A DNA stretch of 32,130 nucleotides from Bacteroidales bacterium (GTDB lineage: Bacteria; Bacteroidota; Bacteroidia; Bacteroidales; PUMT01): contig SLGC01000155.1 of assembly GCA_007123885.1 (NCBI GenBank), positions 1 through 32,130 of the forward strand, read 5' to 3'. A program made the position numbers and the translations under genes. The first letter of the stretch is position 1. Each line of letters begins with the position of its first letter. A model generated the notes under the pieces. That model ran no database searches. It was not told the DNA's origin and saw only the letters and a program-made list of their open reading frames with translations. Shown here piece after piece: positions 9,575 to 17,997 of the stretch.

Positions 9575-9934
9575 ATGAAAAGACTGCTTTCATACTTATT
9601 GATCGTATCCGTGCTGGCATTGTTCCACAATAACATTGCCAACTGGCATTACCACAAACTGCCCAACGGGATTGTAGTTGAGCATGCCCATCCCTTTAAC
9701 AAAGCAGCTTCAGACCCATCCAATCCATTTGAAAGACATCAACATAGTGATATAGAATACCTGATCCTGGATCTTGTATATTCAATTGGTTATATTATAA
9801 TACTGCTGTTCCCCGGATTACTGATTTTTTTGAACCGGCAAGAAATTAAACGGATTTTGCTGCCCGTTCCGGTATTTTCCGGTAATAACCAGACACTGCC
9901 CCTTCTGCGTGCTCCCCCCATCAATCCTGCATGA
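9575..9934 (+). CDS. Small His-rich membrane protein (copy 1) upstream of a TonB receptor
   Basis: Start at internal MKRLLSYLLIV. Two hydrophobic segments; 'NWHYHKLPNGIVVEHAHPF...ERHQHSDIEYL' and C-terminal 'LLRAPP', paralogous to 14805-15158. Confidence 0.75.
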   Translation: MKRLLSYLLIVSVLALFHNNIANWHYHKLPNGIVVEHAHPFNKAASDPSNPFERHQHSDIEYLILDLVYSIGYIIILLFPGLLIFLNRQEIKRILLPVPVFSGNNQTLPLLRAPPINPA

Positions 9935-10078
9935 CCACAGATGACGGTATCTGAGGTCGATGCCGCATCTGATCAATACCTGATAACTGAAACAGTATCT
10001 TAAATACCGGGACTGAATAAGAAAAACGGGTTCATTAATGAGCTGTTTCAAAGAAATTAACAAAATACATAATTAACA

Positions 10079-12307
10079 ATGACACAGATAGTTATACTGC
10101 TAGCCCTGCTTTCTTCTCCTTTGACAGTTTTTGACGGAGGAGATGTACAGGGGACTGACGCAAATGTTTTCGGACATGTTGTGAGTGCCGAAGACGGGGA
10201 GCATATTCCTTTTATCAATGTAATTATTGAAGGAACAAGGATCGGGACAATTACTGATGCCTCCGGGCATTACATGCTTACCAACCTTCCGGTTGGAAAA
10301 CATACCCTGGTGGTAAAGGGCATGGGCTATGAACCGGAGTCGGTTGAGTTTGAGATCTCAGCCAATCAGACAATAGAGATCGACATCGAGATATCCTATA
10401 CAGGAGTGGATATGGATGAGGTTATAATAACAGCATCACCGACAGCGAGCGGCTTCAGGTACCAGCCTGATATGGCATATATGGGCGAAGATCTGCAGAG
10501 AAGGGCCGAGGTTTCCTTCGGGGAAATGTTAAACGGCGAGCCCGGCGTAGCTATGAGATCGATGGGCTCGGCACCTGCCAGACCTGTTATAAGGGGAATG
10601 GATGGCGACAGGATCCTTGTCCTCGAGAACGGGGAAAGGATGGGCGATATTTCCGAAACATCGGCCGATCACACCATTTCCCTTGATCCGATGGTGGCGA
10701 GCAGGCTTGAGATCGTAAGAGGACCGGCCAGCCTTCTTTATGGTTCCAGTGCGCTGGGCGGGGTTATCAACCTTATGACCACAGACATACCTGACAGGTG
10801 GGACAGAGGCTCTTCAGGAGTTGTATCCCTGCAGGGAGCCTCCATGAACAGCATGGGAGCAGGTTTCGGCCGGTATACATACGGAAATGACAGCTGGGCT
10901 GTATCCGGCAGGTTCGCCCACAGGCAAACGTCAGATATAACCACTCCCGACGGCGTATTGAGTGGTTCATCAATGAATAGTATTGACGGATCTCTTGGAA
11001 TAGGATTTGACACAGGACGCTCAACAGGCGGAATAAGTTATTCACTTTCGGATATGGCGTATGAAATTCCCGAAAACATTCATGACCCTGATGAAGGGGT
11101 GGAGATCAAAATTCAGAGGCAGGCCCTGCAGGGCCGTGTGAATTTCAGGAACGAAGGCTTTTTTGATCGCGGTCAGCTGCGCTTCAATGCAACACATATG
11201 TTCCAGCAGGAAATAGAATACGAACTGGAAGATGGAATAAGAGATGAAGACATTGAGATTGAATATGAAAAATCTGCCTTAAGTTCCACCTATACAATAC
11301 AGCATAAACCTTTTGAATTTTTCGATCGCGGGGCGCTCGGATTTAACCTGCATGGTCACAGGCTTGATGTCGGGGGCCCCGAGGCGTACACTCCCGGTGA
11401 GTTGAGAATGAACCTGGGTGTTTTCACTTTCCAGGAAATCCCGCTTTCGGCAACAGTGAGGCTGCAGGCAGGGTTGCGGTTTGATATCCAGCATACCGGC
11501 GCACTTGCAAATGATGCATTTCCGGATATAACAAGCAGCAGGAACGCTTTTAACTATACCGGATCCATTGGATTTAACCACAGGCCTGTCGAGGGATTGG
11601 AGATTGGCGGACAGTTTGCAAGGTCTCACCGTAACCCCTCAGTGGAAGAGCTGTTTGCCGATGGCGCTCACCTCGGATTGGGAGTTTATGAGATTGGAAG
11701 TCCAAACCTCAGGGATGAAATAGGTCAGGGTGCAGACCTGTTTATGCGGTGGACAAACGGTATCATTGATTTTGAAGTAGCAGGATTTGTCAATTATTTC
11801 AGGAATTACATAATTTTTGAACCCACCGGGGAAGTCGATCCTGTTTCCGGGTATCCTGTTTTCGAGTATCTGGGTGATGAGGCAAGACTTATGGGAGGTG
11901 AATTTTCCGCTCTTTTACGACCTCATGCCAACATGGAAATCACACTTGGAGCTGATTATGTCGACGGTAGGAGGCTGAACAACGGCAGGTTCTACCTGCC
12001 TTTTATCCCGCCTCTGAGACTTATGGCAGATATTGAATACGATTTCGGGCGTGCGTGGGTCGGAGGCAAGGTACATTCTGCCACCAGCCAGCAGCGGGTG
12101 GCACCGGGTGAAGAGACCACCGGTGGCTATACATTGCTCGGTCTTTCAGCCGGTTACAGGCTAAATTCTCCTGCAAGGCAGGTAATAGTTCTGCGGGTGG
12201 ATAATTTACTTGATGAGCGTTACCGTGATCATCTTTCAAGGATAGAGGACAGGAACGTGCTGATGCCAGGGAGGAATTTCACACTTGCCTACCGGTTGTT
12301 TTTCTAA
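10079..12307 (+). CDS. TonB-dependent receptor with N-terminal carboxypeptidase-like regulatory domain (copy 1, ZnuD-like plug)
   Basis: 742 aa; 'VSAEDGEHIPFINVIIEGTRIGTITDASGHYMLTNLPVGKHTLVVKGMGY'; plug 'GEPGVAMRSMGSAPARPVIRGMDGDRILVLENGERMGDISETSADHTISLDPMVASRLEIVRGPASLLYGSSALGGVINLMT'; C-terminal aromatic 'FTLAYRLFF'. Confidence 0.95.
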   Translation: MTQIVILLALLSSPLTVFDGGDVQGTDANVFGHVVSAEDGEHIPFINVIIEGTRIGTITDASGHYMLTNLPVGKHTLVVKGMGYEPESVEFEISANQTIEIDIEISYTGVDMDEVIITASPTASGFRYQPDMAYMGEDLQRRAEVSFGEMLNGEPGVAMRSMGSAPARPVIRGMDGDRILVLENGERMGDISETSADHTISLDPMVASRLEIVRGPASLLYGSSALGGVINLMTTDIPDRWDRGSSGVVSLQGASMNSMGAGFGRYTYGNDSWAVSGRFAHRQTSDITTPDGVLSGSSMNSIDGSLGIGFDTGRSTGGISYSLSDMAYEIPENIHDPDEGVEIKIQRQALQGRVNFRNEGFFDRGQLRFNATHMFQQEIEYELEDGIRDEDIEIEYEKSALSSTYTIQHKPFEFFDRGALGFNLHGHRLDVGGPEAYTPGELRMNLGVFTFQEIPLSATVRLQAGLRFDIQHTGALANDAFPDITSSRNAFNYTGSIGFNHRPVEGLEIGGQFARSHRNPSVEELFADGAHLGLGVYEIGSPNLRDEIGQGADLFMRWTNGIIDFEVAGFVNYFRNYIIFEPTGEVDPVSGYPVFEYLGDEARLMGGEFSALLRPHANMEITLGADYVDGRRLNNGRFYLPFIPPLRLMADIEYDFGRAWVGGKVHSATSQQRVAPGEETTGGYTLLGLSAGYRLNSPARQVIVLRVDNLLDERYRDHLSRIEDRNVLMPGRNFTLAYRLFF

Positions 12308-12650
12308 CACCGGATTTAAGATTCATGTGAATAAACTTTAGTTATAAGATTGTAAATCATGCACATATAGTTTGCATTTAAGTTATTTTGGCATTGCATA
12401 GGGATGTATCCCCTTGTTTATTCATCTCTTTTTGTCTGACGAAGTCTGATGGGGATTCATTCGTATAAAGTATAGTTCTTAAATTGTCTCACAATGTGTT
12501 ACGAATTCATGATTCGGATATTTTGCTTTTCAATCCATGGATCATCCATGCTTTATACATGCCTTTTTGTGTGACCCGGCACATGGATGATTCATAAGGG
12601 GATATCAGAATTTGATTTTGGGTGCAAAATCCCATACACCATGTTGAGAG

Positions 12651-12682
12651 AAACGGGAAGGAGATTGCCCCCTTCCCGTTTT
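12651..12682. terminator. Bidirectional intrinsic-terminator-like hairpin
   Basis: AAACGGGAAGG (12651-12661) / CCTTCCCGTTT (12671-12681): perfect 11-bp stem with a 9-nt loop, between convergent genes ending at 12307 (+) and 12789 (-). Confidence 0.65.
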
Positions 12683-12788
12683 AAATCTGAGGCGCCTGAG
12701 TGGTTTTGGGCCGGTTATCCGGCCGGTCATCCGGACCCTGATACAGGTTACCTGTAAAGGGTTCCCGGAATAACCCGGCATTAACGAT

Positions 12789-14300
12789 TCAATTTCTTTT
12801 TGAAGTAATATTTCCATCAATTAATACCATGCCGGCGGCATTATTGATGATATCCCCTTTTTTGCCGGACATGATGATGTTGTGACGTAAAACGGTCCCC
12901 TCACAGTCACCATTCAGTTCTATGGAATTCATCATCACAGGATCAGGACTGGTTTCATAGATCCTGCAGCCGGATACCAGGATATTTTTGCTGCTGTTGA
13001 TCTGCACGCCTGTATGTTTCGGATTGCTTATATGATTTCCCCTGAGGGAAACGTTCCTGCTTTCATTTATGGTAATTACCCCGCCGGGATCATTATCCAC
13101 TCCATCAATTATATTATCAGTCATAATTATATTATCACAATTTGAGATTGTAATTCCTCCGGGTGCGTATTCGGCCCGCCCTGTGGCATAATCGCGGTTA
13201 TGGTCAAAAACATTTGTGCCCAAAACTATATTACGGCTGTTTTCCATTATTACATTATGTTCGTATCCACGAATGAAGGTATTTCCCGTTATACTGATCC
13301 CATGAGTATTATCCAGGTGGATGTTGATCATCTGGCTGCTGATATGATTTCCGGTAATTGACAATAGTCCGATCTTCTCATTGCTATCACCATATCCTGT
13401 AAACCTGATGTTGGCTCCACCATGGGTCGGCAAAGCCTGAATAGTATTGGAGGTAATGGTTCCTTCCCTTATGCTGCCTCCCATTGAACAATCAAACCAG
13501 ATATCCGCCGATTCAACTTCTTCTGCACTTCCACGCGGCGCACAATTGTATTCTATATCGTTGCCGGTGATCTGGATGTTCCGGATCTCGCTGTTTGTAA
13601 CCTTTATACCCCCGAGAAGATTATAGCTGATATGACTGTTGCTTATTATGATCTGGTGAAGATTGACGGAATCAAGATATATCCCCACTCCATTGCAGTT
13701 GTATATGTGGCTGTCGGTTATTATCACATTCCGGTTGCGGGATCTAAGATGAATGCCATGATGGACGTTTCGTATCAGAACTGAATTTATAATAGCCATA
13801 TGGGTATATTTAATTTCGAGTCCTGCGGCCTCAGGATGTTTGCCAGTTATTTCAAGCGCCTGCACCACCGGCATCCGTTCTTTTTCCCAGACCTGACCGG
13901 TAACTGACGCCGGACTGGCAGTGCCATGATGTGAACCGGTGATCCGGAAGGCCGGTCCCGGTCCTTCCATCATAATTCTTGCGGTTCCGCCATATCCTGA
14001 AATTCCCAAAAGCCCATTTTCAGAAAGATCAACATGTATGGTTGAGGTGATCCGGTATGTGCCTCCGGGAAATACTACCATTCCGTGGGCGCTACCTGCA
14101 ACAGCTGCTCTTATGGCTTCGGTGTCGTCTGCAATACCGTCACCACTGGCGCCAAAATCTCTAACATTTACCGGACTTCCTGCTACATTGTCAATTCCGC
14201 TGCCTGCATTTGCAACTGTTTTTTGAGTGGCAAGTGTTACAATAATAAGCAGAACAAGGTAAAATATCCGTTTTGAATGACGCTTAATTATTTTCTGCAT
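12789..14300 (-). CDS. Secreted right-handed parallel beta-helix protein (pectate-lyase-3-like)
   Basis: Start at internal 'MQKIIKRHSKRIFYLVLLIIVTLATQ'. 'VNVRDFGASGDGIADDTEAIRAAVAGSAHGMVVFPGGTYRIT' is the canonical pectate_lyase_3 N-terminus, followed by many 'ITGN..I' beta-helix coils. Confidence 0.9.
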   Translation of the reverse strand: MQKIIKRHSKRIFYLVLLIIVTLATQKTVANAGSGIDNVAGSPVNVRDFGASGDGIADDTEAIRAAVAGSAHGMVVFPGGTYRITSTIHVDLSENGLLGISGYGGTARIMMEGPGPAFRITGSHHGTASPASVTGQVWEKERMPVVQALEITGKHPEAAGLEIKYTHMAIINSVLIRNVHHGIHLRSRNRNVIITDSHIYNCNGVGIYLDSVNLHQIIISNSHISYNLLGGIKVTNSEIRNIQITGNDIEYNCAPRGSAEEVESADIWFDCSMGGSIREGTITSNTIQALPTHGGANIRFTGYGDSNEKIGLLSITGNHISSQMINIHLDNTHGISITGNTFIRGYEHNVIMENSRNIVLGTNVFDHNRDYATGRAEYAPGGITISNCDNIIMTDNIIDGVDNDPGGVITINESRNVSLRGNHISNPKHTGVQINSSKNILVSGCRIYETSPDPVMMNSIELNGDCEGTVLRHNIIMSGKKGDIINNAAGMVLIDGNITSKRN

Positions 14301-14730
14301 AGATTTGTTATTAATAGTTGATATAAGAAAAATAATCTGCAATAAAAATTGCAGCTCGTGAAAATTAAAATCATGTTTCAGAAAGGGATTCTAATGTTAA
14401 CCTGAATGCAATATCCGGTAATATAAAGTAAAACACAAAAATTATTTGCCTTTTCTTCCCTGTCCATTCTCAACCTGACAAATAGCAGGTTCAATTGGAC
14501 TTTATTCCCGCATTATGACAACAAACCAATTTTTCTGCGATGATAAACAGGTTAAAGAGATATTAATCTATTACCCGGAACAATTTCAGGCAAATGATAC
14601 GGTAAGTATGTCCAGTGCGATTATTTAGAAATATTTCAAATAGAACGTTGAGAGATGTTTTATGTGCCTGATAATTCGGATAATAAGAAAAAATATATTA
14701 ATTTTCGAAACAAATACCCAATTTAAGGTA

Positions 14731-14760
14731 TTGTGGCGTAGTGTTTCCTGTTTATATTTG
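14731..14760 (+). promoter_or_regulatory. Bacteroidetes-type promoter candidate for the second His-rich/TBDR module
   Basis: TTG (14731-14733), 19-nt spacer, TATATTTG (14753-14760), matching the known Bacteroidetes TTTG/TAnnTTTG type consensus, 44 nt before ATG at 14805. Confidence 0.5.
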
Positions 14761-14804
14761 CCATTGTTATTGAGTTAACGATTATAAGGATACGGTACAG
14801 GAAT

Positions 14805-15158
14805 ATGAAAAGAGTGTTATTCATACTGATGATTTTCCCGGTGTGCTTTGTGATGTTTAACAATGCAGCCTACAAACACCAGCATATTCTATCCGACGGC
14901 CAGGTCATCGAGCATGCCCATCCGTTTCAGCCCTGCAGCTCCAATGGAGGCGACGGTTCAGGACACCAGCATACAAAAAGCGAAATTCTTCTTTACAGCA
15001 TTATTTCAGACTCACCGGTTATTGTAATGCTGATGCCGTTATTTCTGGCTGTTTTCCGCTTTAGAGAATCTGACCTTAAGATATCCGTACCCCGAAAGGA
15101 TTTCTCAAACGCTCCCGTACTCTTTAAGCCTCTTAGGGCTCCTCCCTGCATATTTTAA
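14805..15158 (+). CDS. Small His-rich membrane protein (copy 2)
   Basis: 117 aa; 'MKRVLFILMIFPVCFVMFNNAAYKHQHILSDGQVIEHAHPFQPCSSNGGDGSGHQHTKSEILL' and C-terminal 'LRAPPCIF'; same layout as 9575-9934. Confidence 0.75.
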   Translation: MKRVLFILMIFPVCFVMFNNAAYKHQHILSDGQVIEHAHPFQPCSSNGGDGSGHQHTKSEILLYSIISDSPVIVMLMPLFLAVFRFRESDLKISVPRKDFSNAPVLFKPLRAPPCIF

Positions 15159-15301
15159 TGTTACACCTGTTTTTTCAATTCATCTTCCCGAAACATATCC
15201 TGTTTTTCAAAACCGGATGGATTGAAAACAGAAGCTAGGTGTTCCGACCCAATTGACTCCGTACTTATCAAATTCTGATCAACCTGTCAAAAGCTAATAA
15301 A

Positions 15302-15535
15302 ATGATACTGTCACTGGTGAGCCAGGAAAAAAAAGCGAAAGCCGGGTATAATTTTCCGGCACGACAGGATGATCTTTTGAACGAACTTCCGGAGTACAAA
15401 CATCAGGCATTTGAAAAGAAAAATATGCACGTGCATCATGATGAACAAGCAACATGGCAGCATCACTTTGCAGATTTAAATTTAAAAAATGAAGCTTTTA
15501 ATTTTTTGCCTGTTAATTCTCTTCAACAGTGTTAA
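15302..15535 (+). CDS. Small His-containing ORF (77 aa) overlapping the start of the downstream TBDR
   Basis: ORF track; 'YKHQAFEKKNMHVHHDEQATWQHHFADLNLKNEAFNF'. It overlaps the TBDR start at 15489 in a different frame. No counterpart is evident in the first module. Confidence 0.3.
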   Translation: MILSLVSQEKKAKAGYNFPARQDDLLNELPEYKHQAFEKKNMHVHHDEQATWQHHFADLNLKNEAFNFLPVNSLQQC

Positions 15536-17714
15536 ATTATACGGGTCCGATCTGACTGCGGAAACAGGTGCAAGTATTTCCGGGTTTATTATTGAAAGTG
15601 ACAATGGAGAACCTGTTCCCTTTATCAATATTTTAATTGAAGGCACAAAGATAGGAACAATCACCGATGCGGGAGGGCATTACAGTCTGACAAATCTCCC
15701 CGAAGGAAAACAGAACCTGATTGTAACAGGAATGGGTTATGCAGTTACAAGAATTGAACTTGAAGTAAGGTCCGGACAAATCCTGGAACGCAACATTGAG
15801 GTTCAATACCAGGGCATCAACCTTGATGAGATAGTTATCACTTCTTCACCCGTAGCACGCGGGTTCCGTTACCAGCCTGATAATATATATACCGGCGAGG
15901 AGCTGCAAAAGCGGCCCGATATTTCCTTTGGCGAGATGCTTGACGGAGAGCCCGGCATTGCAATGAGATCAATGGGACCAACCCCAAGCCGGCCGGTTAT
16001 AAGGGGGCTCGATGGAGGCCGTATACTGATTCTTCAAAACGGTGAACGGATGGGTGATGTATCGGAAACTTCAGCAGGTCATGCCATATCAATGGATCCC
16101 CTGAGTTCCAGCAGGGTGGAGGTCGTTCGCGGACCGGCCAGCCTCCTTTACGGTTCAAGTGCTATTGGCGGGGTCATAAACCTGATGACTGCAGATATTC
16201 CTGATAACTGGGATAAAGGTCCTTCCGGAGTGGTATCGTTGCAGGGTGCTTCCAACAACAACATGGGAGCGGGTTTCGGCAGGTATACATGGGGAAATGA
16301 AAACCGGGCTGCATCAGGCCGTTTCGGATACCGGAAAGCCGGAGATGTCACGACACCGCTCGGGGTTGTACCCAGTACATATATGGAGAACTATGACGGT
16401 TCACTTGGAATCGGATTTAATAATGACCGGCTCAACGGAGGATTTAATGTGGGACTGGGCAGGCAGCATTACGGGATTCCCGAAGAACTTGACGATCCCG
16501 ATGAAAGTGTGGAAGTGCGTATCCGGCAGCAGCTTATGCAGGGGAGATTGCAGTTCCGGGTAAATGATTTTTTTGACAGGGCCCAGTTCCGGATGCATGC
16601 CTCACGGTTTATCCAGCAGGAAGTAGAGATGGAATTTGAAGATGGCATACTGGAGGAGGATGTGGAAATTGAATTCAATTCCATGAATTTCAGCTCAACG
16701 CTTACCATTCAGCACAAACCGGTTGGGATTTTTGACCGTGGTGCTATCGGCCTGAATATTTATGGGCGAAAACTCGATATATCGGGCGATGATGCCTTCA
16801 CTCCCAATGAGGAACGCATAAATTTAGGGGTTTTCACATTCCAGGAGGTCCCTGTTTCGAGGATCATGCGGTTTCAATTTGGCGGAAGGATCGATTTTTT
16901 GCGGGCAACTGCTCTTCCCAATGAGTTCCTTGATATGAACATAAGCCGCAGTACCTTTGTTTATGCAGGTTCGGCGGGAATTAACCTGCGGCCGGTCGAA
17001 GGCCTGGAGATTGGGGGACAGCTTGCAAGATCGCACCGTTATCCGATGCTTGAAGAACTTTTTGCCTATGGCCCCCATCTTTGTGCCGGACTTTATGAGA
17101 TCGGAAGTATCGATCTGAGAGACGAGATCGGATATGGAGGCGATCTGTTCGTCAGGTTGTCAAAAGGCAGGATCCATATTGAGGCTGCCGGTTTTTACAA
17201 CCACTTCAACAACTATATCATTATGCAGCCTACCGGTGAGATTGATGAGGGCTCAGGGTTGCCCGTGGTTGAATATCAGAGTGACAGGGCAAGGATGTAT
17301 GGCGGGGAGGTTTCTGCCGGAATGGATATATTCAAAGGTCTCAAGGCAGATCTTGGCGTAGATTATGTTTTGGGTCAGCGGCTGGCAGAAGAAAAGGAAT
17401 TTTTACCTTTTATGCCTCCTTTCAGGTTCTCGGCAAAACTCGAATATGACTACGGAAAAGGATGGATCGGTTCCCGTGCCCGTGCAATAAGTGCACAGAA
17501 CCGGGTAGCACCTGAGGAAGATAGTACAGATGGGTATACCCTGCTTGATATTAATGCCGGTTACCGTCTGAACAGTACCGGACAGCATATCCTTATTCTA
17601 AGGGTGCAGAACATTCTTGACATTGTTTACCGTGATCATCTTACCAGGATCGAGGAGAGAAATTTCCCTATGCCTGGCAGGAATTTCAGTCTTGCATACA
17701 GGTGGTTCTTTTAA
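15489..17714 (+). CDS. TonB-dependent receptor with N-terminal carboxypeptidase-like regulatory domain (copy 2)
   Basis: 741 aa, colinear with the 10079-12307 product: 'GTKIGTITDAGGHYSLTNLPEGK', 'GEPGIAMRSMGPTPSRPVIRGLDGGRILILQNGERMGDVSETSAGHAISMDP', 'MPGRNFSLAYRWFF'. Confidence 0.95.
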   Translation: MKLLIFCLLILFNSVKLYGSDLTAETGASISGFIIESDNGEPVPFINILIEGTKIGTITDAGGHYSLTNLPEGKQNLIVTGMGYAVTRIELEVRSGQILERNIEVQYQGINLDEIVITSSPVARGFRYQPDNIYTGEELQKRPDISFGEMLDGEPGIAMRSMGPTPSRPVIRGLDGGRILILQNGERMGDVSETSAGHAISMDPLSSSRVEVVRGPASLLYGSSAIGGVINLMTADIPDNWDKGPSGVVSLQGASNNNMGAGFGRYTWGNENRAASGRFGYRKAGDVTTPLGVVPSTYMENYDGSLGIGFNNDRLNGGFNVGLGRQHYGIPEELDDPDESVEVRIRQQLMQGRLQFRVNDFFDRAQFRMHASRFIQQEVEMEFEDGILEEDVEIEFNSMNFSSTLTIQHKPVGIFDRGAIGLNIYGRKLDISGDDAFTPNEERINLGVFTFQEVPVSRIMRFQFGGRIDFLRATALPNEFLDMNISRSTFVYAGSAGINLRPVEGLEIGGQLARSHRYPMLEELFAYGPHLCAGLYEIGSIDLRDEIGYGGDLFVRLSKGRIHIEAAGFYNHFNNYIIMQPTGEIDEGSGLPVVEYQSDRARMYGGEVSAGMDIFKGLKADLGVDYVLGQRLAEEKEFLPFMPPFRFSAKLEYDYGKGWIGSRARAISAQNRVAPEEDSTDGYTLLDINAGYRLNSTGQHILILRVQNILDIVYRDHLTRIEERNFPMPGRNFSLAYRWFF

Positions 17715-17997
17715 CAGCAATACCCGGTTAAGATTCCCCACGCATCATACCCGCGTATGCTTTGCCAGGCCACCATCGTATGGTTAATTACCTGATACAT
17801 GACTTATTTTCATCAGTGACCGTCAAAATCAAAAACAGATTATCCTAAACAGGAATTTGGGTACCTGAATTAAACAATATAATTACAGGATATTGCAGAA
17901 GCCATACGATACTTGTTAAAAAATTAATAGAAGTATATACATGAGTAGAATAATGAATAATTATAAATTAATTTCCAGTCCAAAAAGCCATAAAACC

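Noticed and set aside
13939-14276. Plus-strand ORFs (95 and 63 aa) antisense to the beta-helix gene
   Set aside because: Antisense to a clear coding sequence; no recognisable domain.
9575-17714. Interpretation of the duplicated module as a polysaccharide utilisation locus with the nearby beta-helix protein
   Set aside because: No SusD-like protein, and the receptor plug pattern is closer to metal-type TBDRs; the beta-helix gene is on the opposite strand with its own terminator.
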